Positions 1-5,319 are shown, numbered from the stretch's first letter. The stretch: 5,319 nt of DNA from an uncultured Eubacterium sp. (GCA_900542875.1 UQPH01000058.1:1-5319), one strand, 5' to 3'. The notes: generated by a model not told the origin, from the letters alone. Translations and numbers: made by a program.

Positions 1-55
1 TTTTATTGTGTGAAACAGTATTCGTTATCTGTTTTATTGCAAAATTGCGCTGATG
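1..55 (+). repeat. 55-bp exact direct repeat (copy 1 of 2)
   Basis: This 55-bp segment recurs unchanged at 399-453 in the same orientation. It includes a hairpin AAACAG/CTGTTT (13-18/29-34) and the 5' arm and most of the loop of the next hairpin. Its first four T's correspond to the end of unit B's terminator T-run in the second copy. A further unit may therefore lie just left of the window. Confidence 0.9.
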
Positions 56-162
56 CAATTTTGCAAAGAGGAGGAATATGCGAAGTAATTGTTATGCTGT
101 TGCTTGCAACAGCATTTAATTACGGAGCATACTCCGACGAAAGTCCCGTCTCTCGCACCAAA

Positions 163-199
163 AACAAGCAGTAACCATTTGGTTACTGTTTATTTTTTT
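163..199 (+). terminator. Intrinsic terminator of unit A
   Basis: A perfect 8-bp hairpin CAGTAACC-ATTT-GGTTACTG spans 169-188. It is preceded by an A-run and followed by a T-rich tract (189-199, including seven consecutive T's at 193-199). There is no coding frame upstream for it to serve, so it probably ends a transcript of unit A. Confidence 0.75.
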
Positions 200-402
200 G
201 TATGCGTACGGATGTGGACTTGAAGCCGTCTTTATTTTCGGGGTCCCCGCAAAGCCCATAAGGCTTTGTGGGGAAAGGAGAAGCATACGCAGTGATTGTT
301 GCATTATCACCCGTGATAATGTTTAATCACGAAGTGCGCTTCGACGCAGTCCCGTCCGAGCACCAAAAAAGAACAGGTACCATTTGGTATCTGTTCTTTT
401 TT
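200..402 (+). ncRNA. Structured repeat unit B (second copy, compensatory changes)
   Basis: This is the second full unit, in the same order as unit A. It has a weak stem ACGG/CCGT (208-211/226-229) and a very strong 13-bp hairpin at 244-274 (TCCCCGCAAAGCC paired with GGCTTTGTGGGGA, one G-T pair, loop CATAA). A purine stretch AAGGAGAAG follows at 275-283. Next come a 39-nt two-part stem-loop at 292-330 (outer GTGATT/AATCAC, inner 9 bp 302-310/313-321), a hairpin GAAG-TGCG-CTTC (331-342), and GACG/CGTC (343-346/353-356). The tail CGAGCACCA (357-365) leads into the terminator. The second hairpin and the inner third stem share almost no sequence with unit A, yet the geometry and spacing match. Unlike unit A, no clear closing stem pairs with the tail. 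Function is unknown. Confidence 0.5.
365..402 (+). terminator. Intrinsic terminator of unit B (likely bidirectional)
   Basis: An 11-bp hairpin (371-381/386-396, one G-T pair, loop ATTT) is flanked by six A's (365-370) and six T's (397-402). It could act on either strand. The loop-proximal ACC-ATTT-GGT is shared with unit A's terminator. The next pair is compensated: A173-T184 in A corresponds to T378-A389 in B. Confidence 0.8.
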
Positions 403-480
403 ATTGTGTGAAACAGTATTCGTTATCTGTTTTATTGCAAAATTGCGCTGATGTAATTTTACAATGAGAAGAAATATTTA
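399..480 (+). repeat. Degenerate partial unit C (5' half only)
   Basis: Positions 399-453 are identical to 1-55, so this is a recent copy of the 5' part of unit A. The second hairpin (437-446/453-462) now has one G-T pair (445/454) and one C-A mismatch (438/461) relative to unit A. The purine stretch GAGGAGG has become GAGAAGA (466-472), with G-to-A changes only. Similarity fades after about 480. The third to fifth hairpins, the CCA tail and the terminator are absent. It reads as a decaying remnant next to the rnf promoter region. Confidence 0.65.
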
Positions 481-518
481 CAAAAAATCGTACACCTAAA
501 ATTCGATTATTTATCTCA

Positions 519-559
519 ACTTTTAACATAATGCAATAAACTTTTAACATAATACAATA
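519..559. repeat. Tandem 20-bp direct repeat, 21-bp period
   Basis: ACTTTTAACATAATGCAATA (519-538) recurs at 540-559 with one change (G533 to A554). The 21-bp period is about two helical turns, so both copies face the same side of the DNA. The second copy abuts the predicted promoter. This fits an operator for a transcription factor, but no known consensus was recognised, and chance AT-rich duplication is possible. Confidence 0.6.
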
Positions 560-586
560 TTTGTATGTTGAAATTAATGTTATAAT
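558..586 (+). promoter_or_regulatory. Likely rnf operon promoter (extended -10)
   Basis: TATAAT at 581-586 is preceded by TG at 578-579 with one base between, giving an extended -10 element. The -35 is weak. TATTTG at 558-563 has a 17-bp spacer, while TTGTAT at 561-566 would leave only 14. An extended -10 often compensates for a poor -35. Transcription would start near 592-594, leaving a leader of about 57 nt before the rnfC start at 651. I see no riboswitch or attenuator hairpin in that leader. Confidence 0.6.
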
Positions 587-650
587 ATGCTAAATTAAAT
601 ATAAGCAGTTATTTTACATAACTTTGCAATTTGGAGAGGATGTTGAACTT

Positions 651-1988
651 ATGAAGAAAAAGAAATCTCTTAAAAAGGGATTGCGTCTTTACGAGGGTAA
701 AGAGCTCTCAAAGGATTTTCCGATTACGACGATTAAAGCTTCTTCGCAGATGGTCTACCCTTTATCACAGCACATAGGTGCTCCGGCAAAGCCGATAGTG
801 GCAGTCGGTGACGAAGTGCTGAAAGGACAGGTAATTGCCGAAGCCGACGGGTTTATCAGTGCTCCTGTTCACAGCAGCGTTTCGGGCAAGGTTAAGGGGA
901 TTAAGGATTGTCTTACCGCTCGAGGCGAAAAGGTTAAATCTATCATAATCGAGAATGATTTTGAGTACAAAGAAGTTGAGGGCCTCGGAGTGAAAACAGA
1001 TCCGAGCAATCTCAGTAAGCAAGAAATTATTGAAAAAATCAGAAACGCAGGAATCGTTGGATTAGGCGGTGCAGGCTTTCCGACTGCGGTAAAACTTTCA
1101 CCGAAAAATCCGAGCGAGATTGACACCGTTATTGTTAACGGCTGCGAATGCGAGCCGTATCTCACCGTCGATTACAGAGTTATGCTGGAAAAAGGCGAGC
1201 AGATAGTTAAGGCTATGCGAATTGTCTCAAAACTGTTTGAAAACGCAAAAATCGTTTTCGGCATTGAGGACAACAAATCGGATTCAATCAAAGTCATAAA
1301 CGGCTTTATCAAACCTGATGACAAGATGGATATTTGCCAACTTAAAACAAAATATCCACAGGGCGGTGAGCGTTCGCTTATTTATGCCGTTACAGGAAGA
1401 AAAATCAATTCACATATGCTCCCGGCTGACGCAAAATGTATAGTTATCAACGCTTCAACCGCATATGCGATATATAACGCATTATACGAAAATCTGCCGC
1501 TTATTCACAGATATATGACCGTAAGCGGCGAAGGTGTAAACAACTGCAACAATTTCAAAGTACCTATCGGTATGTCACAAAAGGATGTAATTGAGGCAGC
1601 AGGCGGATTAAAACCTGAGGTATGCAAGGTTATCGCAGGCGGTCCTATGACAGGTTCTGCAATGGGTAACCTTGACGTTCCCGTTCAAAAGACATCATCG
1701 GGAATCATTGCGTTTACATTCGACGATGTTGCGGCAATGAATCAGTCAAACTGTATTCACTGCGGAAAATGCATGAGCGTTTGTCCGTCAAATCTTGTAC
1801 CTCAAATGCTTTGCAAGGCGGTTAAAGAAAACGACACGGACAGATTTGAGAGTCTCGGCGGTATGGAGTGCGTTCAGTGCGGATGTTGCTCCTATGTATG
1901 TCCTGCAAAAATTCCTCTTACCGGTATGTTCATTATGGGCAAGGCAGAGGTTAAAAGCAAGGCTAAAAGAAACGGAGGGGCAAAATAA
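651..1988 (+). CDS. rnfC: Rnf electron transport complex subunit C
   Basis: This is the peripheral cytoplasmic subunit of the ferredoxin:NAD+ oxidoreductase. It carries the NAD(H)- and FMN-binding site and passes electrons through two 4Fe-4S clusters. The 445-residue product has an N-terminal RnfC barrel (about 1-90). A Complex-I 51-kDa-like fold follows, with GGAGFPTAVKL (139-149) and NGCECEPYLTVDYR (163-176), then an SLBB-like region and a C-terminal ferredoxin-type domain. Cluster ligands are C368/C371/C374/C378 and C407/C410/C413/C417, each CxxCxxCxxxC followed by Pro. An extra Cys412 lies inside the second motif. ATG651 is chosen because GGAGAGG (633-639) lies 11 nt upstream. An in-frame TTG at 624 has no comparable site. 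The length is normal for Clostridia. It is the first gene of the operon and overlaps rnfD by one base. Confidence 0.96.
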   Translation: MKKKKSLKKGLRLYEGKELSKDFPITTIKASSQMVYPLSQHIGAPAKPIVAVGDEVLKGQVIAEADGFISAPVHSSVSGKVKGIKDCLTARGEKVKSIIIENDFEYKEVEGLGVKTDPSNLSKQEIIEKIRNAGIVGLGGAGFPTAVKLSPKNPSEIDTVIVNGCECEPYLTVDYRVMLEKGEQIVKAMRIVSKLFENAKIVFGIEDNKSDSIKVINGFIKPDDKMDICQLKTKYPQGGERSLIYAVTGRKINSHMLPADAKCIVINASTAYAIYNALYENLPLIHRYMTVSGEGVNNCNNFKVPIGMSQKDVIEAAGGLKPEVCKVIAGGPMTGSAMGNLDVPVQKTSSGIIAFTFDDVAAMNQSNCIHCGKCMSVCPSNLVPQMLCKAVKENDTDRFESLGGMECVQCGCCSYVCPAKIPLTGMFIMGKAEVKSKAKRNGGAK

Positions 1989-3025
1989 TGTTTAATGTTT
2001 CGGTTGCACCTCATTTAAGGTCGCAAAACACAACAAAATCGGTTATGGCTGATGTTGCGATAGCTCTTCTTCCCATAATCGCATTCGGTATATATCATTT
2101 CGGTTTGCCTGCGCTCACCGTCACGGTGCTGTGCGTGGTGTCATCGGTACTTTTTGAATTACTGTTTGAACTTTTGGCAAAAAAACCGATTACTATTTTT
2201 GACAACTCTGCGCTTGTAACAGGACTGATTCTTGCGGTTAATTTACCTGCAAGTGTTCCGTGGTACATTCCCGTACTCGGCAGTGCGTTTGCAATCATAA
2301 TAGTAAAAATGCTTTTCGGTGGTCTGGGTCAGAACTTTATGAACCCCGCTCTTGCCGCAAGATGCTTTTTGCTCATCTCCTTTGCAGGAAAAATGAGCGA
2401 CTTTGCCATGTATAAAGTATACAGTGCGACTCCGTCGGAACTCTTCAAAGGCGGTAAAATCAAAGACTTTCTTACGATGCTTGCAGGCAAAGATTTAACA
2501 AGCGTTGACGCAGTGGCAGGTGCTACTCCGCTCGCACAACTTGCTGACGGCAAGGAACTTGACTTAGCCTCATTATTCCTCGGATTCCACGGCGGAACAA
2601 TCGGTGAAGTTTCGGCTCTTGCAATTCTTGTAGGTGCGGCTTACCTTTTGATTAAGAAAGTCATCTCCGTGAGAATTCCTTTCAGCTACATCATTTCAAC
2701 CGTTGCATTTATTGCAATCATCAGACTGATTAAGGGCGACACGGTAAGTGCATCCTATCTTCTTTCAGAGGCTCTTTCGGGAGGACTTCTTGTGGGTGCA
2801 TTCTTTATGGCAACGGATTATGTTACCAGCCCGATTACTCCTAAGGGACAAATTCTTTACGGAATTATTCTCGGCTTTGTAACGGCGATGTTCAGAATTG
2901 TAGGCTCTTCCGCCGAAGGTGTATCATACGCAATCATCATATGCAACCTCTTAGTTCCTATGATTGAAAAAATTACTGTTCCAAAGCCTTTCGGTTCGGT
3001 TAAAGCGAAAGGAGGAGCAAAATAA
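1988..3025 (+). CDS. rnfD: Rnf electron transport complex subunit D (covalent FMN)
   Basis: This integral membrane subunit, homologous to NqrB, carries a covalently attached FMN and takes part in coupling electron flow to ion transport. The 345-residue protein has multiple hydrophobic segments (for example about 22-60, 76-86, 94-110, 205-223, 233-247, 262-276, 288-303 and 313-326). It has the family motifs GGLGQNFMNPA (111-121) and MATDYVTSPITPKGQ (274-288). DAVAGATPLAQL (174-185) matches the ApbE-type flavinylation motif, with Thr180 as the predicted FMN attachment residue. The usual Ser/Thr before GAT is Ala here. The start ATG overlaps the rnfC stop as TAATG, with GGAGGGG at 1974-1980 inside the end of rnfC. 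Length is typical and no defect is seen. Confidence 0.96.
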   Translation: MFNVSVAPHLRSQNTTKSVMADVAIALLPIIAFGIYHFGLPALTVTVLCVVSSVLFELLFELLAKKPITIFDNSALVTGLILAVNLPASVPWYIPVLGSAFAIIIVKMLFGGLGQNFMNPALAARCFLLISFAGKMSDFAMYKVYSATPSELFKGGKIKDFLTMLAGKDLTSVDAVAGATPLAQLADGKELDLASLFLGFHGGTIGEVSALAILVGAAYLLIKKVISVRIPFSYIISTVAFIAIIRLIKGDTVSASYLLSEALSGGLLVGAFFMATDYVTSPITPKGQILYGIILGFVTAMFRIVGSSAEGVSYAIIICNLLVPMIEKITVPKPFGSVKAKGGAK

Positions 3026-4209
3026 TGGAAAAGAAAAAATCAAGCACTCTGCTCAACACGGTTGTCTTAGTCGTTATATCGGTTGTTGCTGTTGCACTTC
3101 TTGCAATAGTTAACCAAATTACGCTTGAACCCATCGCACAAGCAGACGTAAATCAAAAGGCAGAGATATACAAAGTTGTATATCCGGGATGCGACAGCTT
3201 TACGGAATTTGACAATGCCGAAGAAATGATAAGTAATTCGGCGTCACTTCTTGAAGGAAAAGGTCTCGGAAACTGTAAAATCAACGATGTCCTGGGAGCA
3301 GAAGACGCTTCGGGCAATATTGAGGGATATATAGTTGCCGCTACCTCATCGGCAGGCTACGGCGGCGACGTTGAAATAGCCATCGGTATTAAAGACGGAA
3401 AAATCACAGGTTTCTCCTCTATCAAAAACAGTGAAACAGCAGGCTTGGGTGCAAAGTGCAGCGAACCGGAATTCACCGACCAATTCGCAGGCAAAGCGGC
3501 ATCTATGCTGACTTATACAAAAACAGGTGCATCATCCGATACTGAAATCGACGCCATCAGCGGTGCAACAATCACCACCAACGCCGTAACGCAAGCAGTT
3601 AATGCGGCAATTATTTTCTATCAGGAAAACTTTGCAGGCGGCGCACAGGATGTTGCAAAACCTGATTTGACTGAATACTACCAAAAGGCTTATCCGGGTG
3701 CAAACACCTTTGACGACATAGAAAATTCGGACAAGATGATTGAAGATTCGGCAACACTGCTTGAGAGCAACGGATTATCCGACTGCACAATCGAGGAAGT
3801 TAAGTCGGTAAACGGCGGCGAGGGATATGTAATTTCCGCTACCGGCACAGGCTTTGCAAAGACTTCTCCGTTCCAAATTGCAATAGGCATAAAAGATAAC
3901 AAGATTACGGGCTTTGCAGTAGTAAGTTCCACAGAGAGCGAAGGCTACGGAGCAAAGATGAACGATGACAGTTTCACATCACAGTTTGCAGGTAAGAGCG
4001 CAGGCATTATGACTGCTAAAGCGGGTGGCACGGCAGATAATGAAATAGACGCTATCAGCGGCGCTACCATTACCACAAACGGAGTGACAAAAGCTGTCAA
4101 CGCAATCGTTGTATTCTATCAAACAAATTTCGGCGACGCATCGTCAATTGATACTTCGTCGCTTCAGCAAAACGCATCGGCAGACGCAACCGCCGGTGCA
4201 ACTAAATAA
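3025..4209 (+). CDS. rnfG: Rnf complex subunit G with two tandem FMN-binding domains
   Basis: RnfG, homologous to NqrC, is a membrane-anchored subunit that carries FMN bound covalently to a Thr. This 394-residue protein is about twice the usual length of roughly 200. It has a short basic N-terminus, one transmembrane helix (about 11-31), FMN-binding domain 1 (about 47-203), a short linker, FMN-binding domain 2 (about 217-369) and a low-complexity Ala/Ser/Thr tail. Both domains end in DAISGATITTN, a complete ApbE flavinylation motif, with predicted FMN sites at Thr182 and Thr348. Domain 1 also keeps GYGG (110-113) and ETAGLG (136-141). Domain 2 has diverged at both. The domains are about half identical by eye. 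The start ATG overlaps the rnfD stop (TAATG), with GGAGGAG at 3011-3017. Identity as RnfG is secure from context. The consequence of the duplication is inference. Confidence 0.93.
   Translation: MEKKKSSTLLNTVVLVVISVVAVALLAIVNQITLEPIAQADVNQKAEIYKVVYPGCDSFTEFDNAEEMISNSASLLEGKGLGNCKINDVLGAEDASGNIEGYIVAATSSAGYGGDVEIAIGIKDGKITGFSSIKNSETAGLGAKCSEPEFTDQFAGKAASMLTYTKTGASSDTEIDAISGATITTNAVTQAVNAAIIFYQENFAGGAQDVAKPDLTEYYQKAYPGANTFDDIENSDKMIEDSATLLESNGLSDCTIEEVKSVNGGEGYVISATGTGFAKTSPFQIAIGIKDNKITGFAVVSSTESEGYGAKMNDDSFTSQFAGKSAGIMTAKAGGTADNEIDAISGATITTNGVTKAVNAIVVFYQTNFGDASSIDTSSLQQNASADATAGATK
3163..3633 (+). repeat. RnfG internal repeat 1 (FMN-binding domain 1)
   Basis: This segment encodes residues 47-203 and aligns with the segment encoding 217-369. 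Shared landmarks in order are YPG, MI..SA.LLE, IAIGIKD.KITGF, FT.QFAGK, EIDAISGATITTN, VT.AVNA and FYQ.NF. A hand count gives about 70 identities in about 150 positions, with a 4-residue gap. DNA similarity is much lower, so the duplication is not recent. Confidence 0.9.
3673..4131 (+). repeat. RnfG internal repeat 2 (FMN-binding domain 2)
   Basis: This is the second copy of the FMN-binding domain, residues 217-369. It retains the full flavinylation motif with Thr348. It has GFAKTSP where repeat 1 has GYGGD, and TESEGYG where repeat 1 has ETAGLG. It therefore looks like the more derived copy. Confidence 0.9.
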
Positions 4210-4226
4210 GGAAGGGAGAGATTTTT

Positions 4227-4889
4227 TTGAAAGGTATTTTAGAAAGACTTTATAACGGTATCGTAAAAGAAAATCCTACCTTCGTCCTTATGCTCGGAAT
4301 GTGTCCTACCCTTGCGGTAACCACTAGCGCATTAAACGGACTCGGTATGGGTGTTGCTACCATGGCGGTACTCATTATGTCAAATCTTATAATTTCTTTG
4401 CTCAGAAAAATTATACCAGGCGGAGTAAGAATGCCGGTATATATAGTAATTATCGCATCATTCGTAACAATAGTTGAGATGCTTATGCACGCATATGTTA
4501 CTCCACTTTACAACAGCCTGGGAATTTACATTCCGCTTATCGTTGTAAACTGCATCATCATGGGCAGAGCGGAGTCTTATGCTTCAAAGCACAACGCTTT
4601 ACTTTCCGTTTTTGACGGAATAGGAATCGGTATAGGCTTCACAATCGGACTTACCTGCATCGGTATCGTAAGAGAACTTCTCGGAAACGGAACAATCTTC
4701 GGTCTTCAGGTTATGCCAAAGTCATATGAACCTATTTCCATATTCATTCTTGCACCCGGTGCATTCCTGGTTCTTTCACTGCTTTGCGCTTTGATGAACA
4801 AGATTACAAAGGGCAAGAAGAAGGAAGCCAAGACGAAATGCAGCGGCGACTGCATCAACTGTCCTCAGGCAGAAAAGGAGGGTAAATAA
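4227..4889 (+). CDS. rnfE: Rnf electron transport complex subunit E
   Basis: This integral membrane subunit, homologous to NqrD, pairs with RnfA in an inverted arrangement to form part of the ion path. The 220-residue protein has about six hydrophobic helices. Cys26 in LGMCPTLA and Cys109 in VNCIIMGRAE are the conserved ligands for the Fe-S site shared with RnfA in solved Rnf/NQR structures. The start is TTG4227, preceded by AAGGGAGAG (4212-4220) with a 6-nt spacer. The next in-frame ATG would remove most of the conserved first segment up to Cys26. It follows rnfG after a 17-nt gap, the only non-overlapping junction in the operon. The last 25 residues are a Lys-rich stretch followed by CSGDCINC (205-212), a cytoplasm-type Cys-rich tail of unknown role. 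Confidence 0.95.
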   Translation: MKGILERLYNGIVKENPTFVLMLGMCPTLAVTTSALNGLGMGVATMAVLIMSNLIISLLRKIIPGGVRMPVYIVIIASFVTIVEMLMHAYVTPLYNSLGIYIPLIVVNCIIMGRAESYASKHNALLSVFDGIGIGIGFTIGLTCIGIVRELLGNGTIFGLQVMPKSYEPISIFILAPGAFLVLSLLCALMNKITKGKKKEAKTKCSGDCINCPQAEKEGK

Positions 4890-5319
4890 TGGCAGGAAAA
4901 TTATTTTTGGTGCTGATTACCACCGCATTGATTAACAATGTTGTACTCAGTCAGTTTCTCGGAATTTGCCCGTTCCTCGGCGTATCAAAATCAACAAAAT
5001 CTGCGGCAGGCATGGGCGGTGCCGTAATATTCGTTATCACAATTTCTTCTTTGGTATCGAGCCTGCTTTACAAGTTCGTCATTCAGAAACTTCATATAGA
5101 ATATCTTGAAACTATTATTTTCATTATAGTAATTGCATTTTTGGTGCAACTCGTTGAGGTATTCTTAAAGAAAATTGCTCCCGCTCTTTACAAGAGCCTC
5201 GGAGTATATCTTCCGCTTATTACCACAAACTGTGCGGTACTCGGTACTGCGCTGACTAATGTTCAACAGAACAACGATGTTATTACAAGCGTTGTTACCG
5301 GTTTCGGTACTGCGGCAGG
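4889..5319 (+). CDS. rnfA: Rnf electron transport complex subunit A (5' part, cut by window edge)
   Basis: This integral membrane subunit, homologous to NqrE, partners RnfE. The 143 complete codons visible match the family from its start: LITTALINNVVLSQFLGICPFLGVS (split here as LITTALINNVVL, 9-20, and SQFLGICPFLGVS, 21-33), then LVQLVEVFLKK (85-95), LGVYLPLITTNCAVLGTA (104-121) and the start of the next helix. Cys27 and Cys115 correspond to Cys26 and Cys109 of RnfE and are the expected shared Fe-S ligands. ATG4889 overlaps the rnfE stop as TAATG, with AGGAGGG at 4876-4882. The family is about 190 residues, so roughly a quarter lies beyond the right edge, where rnfB is expected next. Confidence 0.95.
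   Translation, partial: MAGKLFLVLITTALINNVVLSQFLGICPFLGVSKSTKSAAGMGGAVIFVITISSLVSSLLYKFVIQKLHIEYLETIIFIIVIAFLVQLVEVFLKKIAPALYKSLGVYLPLITTNCAVLGTALTNVQQNNDVITSVVTGFGTAA

Larger units (their letters stand above)
1..199 (+). ncRNA. Structured repeat unit A (putative small RNA ending in a terminator)
   Basis: This is a non-coding unit with a chain of predicted hairpins. They are: 11-36 (about 8 bp, 10-nt loop); 37-66 (12 bp, loop GCTGAT); 85-123 (outer 6 bp GTAATT/AATTAC, inner 9 bp 94-102/107-115, loop CTTG); 124-135 (GGAG-CATA-CTCC); and 136-150 (GACG/CGTC, 7-nt loop). A purine-rich AAAGAGGAGGA stretch lies at 65-75. The tail TCTCGCACCA (151-160) resembles the 3' end of a tRNA, and TGCGA (79-83) can pair with TCGCA (153-157) to close the domain. 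An intrinsic terminator follows at 163-199. Unit B repeats this layout with compensatory base changes, which supports selection on folding. No promoter was identified. Strand is assigned from the T-run of the terminator. The unit matches no family I can name, and transcription is inferred. Confidence 0.5.

Noticed and set aside
78..160. A functional tRNA gene
   Set aside because: The T-arm-like end and CCA are present, but there is no D-arm, no anticodon arm, and no full 7-bp acceptor stem.
116..310. Minus-strand 64-codon ORF across units A and B
   Set aside because: It runs through terminator hairpins and compensated stems, has no recognisable domain, and looks like the spurious frames typical of tRNA-like 3' ends read in reverse.
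1..402. T-box leader, CRISPR array or integron attC sites
   Set aside because: There is no T-box sequence or downstream synthetase or biosynthetic gene. The repeats are ~199 nt with variable stems, not short identical repeats with spacers. No attC core sites were seen.
560..590. Rex redox-repressor site at the rnf promoter
   Set aside because: The region is AT-rich and contains TGTTGAAATTAATGTTA, but it lacks the two TTGTTAA-type half-sites in the required inverted arrangement.
624..650. TTG start nine codons upstream of rnfC ATG651
   Set aside because: It has no SD before it, whereas ATG651 has GGAGAGG at normal spacing. The extension also covers the SD itself.
765..3932. Minus-strand ORFs at 765-1022, 869-1165, 2095-2298, 2329-2553 and 3690-3932, and plus-strand 1795-1995
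   Set aside because: All lie inside clearly conserved rnf genes in other frames, have no ribosome binding logic, and have no recognisable domains.

Overview
The window holds most of an Rnf operon in the gene order rnfC-rnfD-rnfG-rnfE-rnfA, with rnfA cut by the right edge. It is preceded by about 650 bases without a convincing protein gene. The rnfCDGE(A) order, strong GGAGG-type ribosome binding sites, moderate-to-low GC and the style of the proteins suggest an anaerobic Firmicute of the class Clostridia, probably a gut-type Oscillospiraceae/Ruminococcaceae relative. The taxonomic placement is inference. No upstream gene or 16S sequence is available to support it.

Positions 1-480 hold the most unusual material: a tandem array of a unit of about 199 nt. 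Unit A covers about 1-199 and unit B about 200-402. A degenerate partial unit C covers about 399-480, and its start shares four T's with the end of B's terminator. Each full unit has the same layout: a weak hairpin, a strong 12-13 bp hairpin, a purine-rich SD-like stretch, a 39-nt two-part stem-loop, a 4-bp hairpin, a small GACG/CGTC hairpin, a tRNA-like ...GCACCA end, and an intrinsic terminator. A and B differ strongly in primary sequence, but many differences are compensatory. All nine inner base pairs of the third hairpin differ while pairing is preserved. This looks like a structured RNA, or a DNA element selected for folding. I could not match it to a named family.

Positions 480-650 are AT-rich. 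They contain a 21-bp-period direct repeat and a likely extended -10 promoter (TGTTATAAT, 578-586) for the operon.

Positions 651-5319 hold the operon. The Rnf complex is a membrane-bound, ion-translocating ferredoxin:NAD+ oxidoreductase. RnfC is the peripheral NADH/FMN/Fe-S subunit. RnfD and RnfG carry covalently bound FMN. RnfE and RnfA are paired membrane subunits with a shared Fe-S site. RnfB, the ferredoxin-side subunit, is expected just beyond the right edge. Three of the four gene junctions are TAATG overlaps, which suggests translational coupling. The odd member is RnfG: it has two tandem FMN-binding domains, each with an intact DxxSGAT flavinylation motif (Thr182 and Thr348), where the usual subunit has one. 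RnfE also carries a short Cys-rich C-terminal tail.
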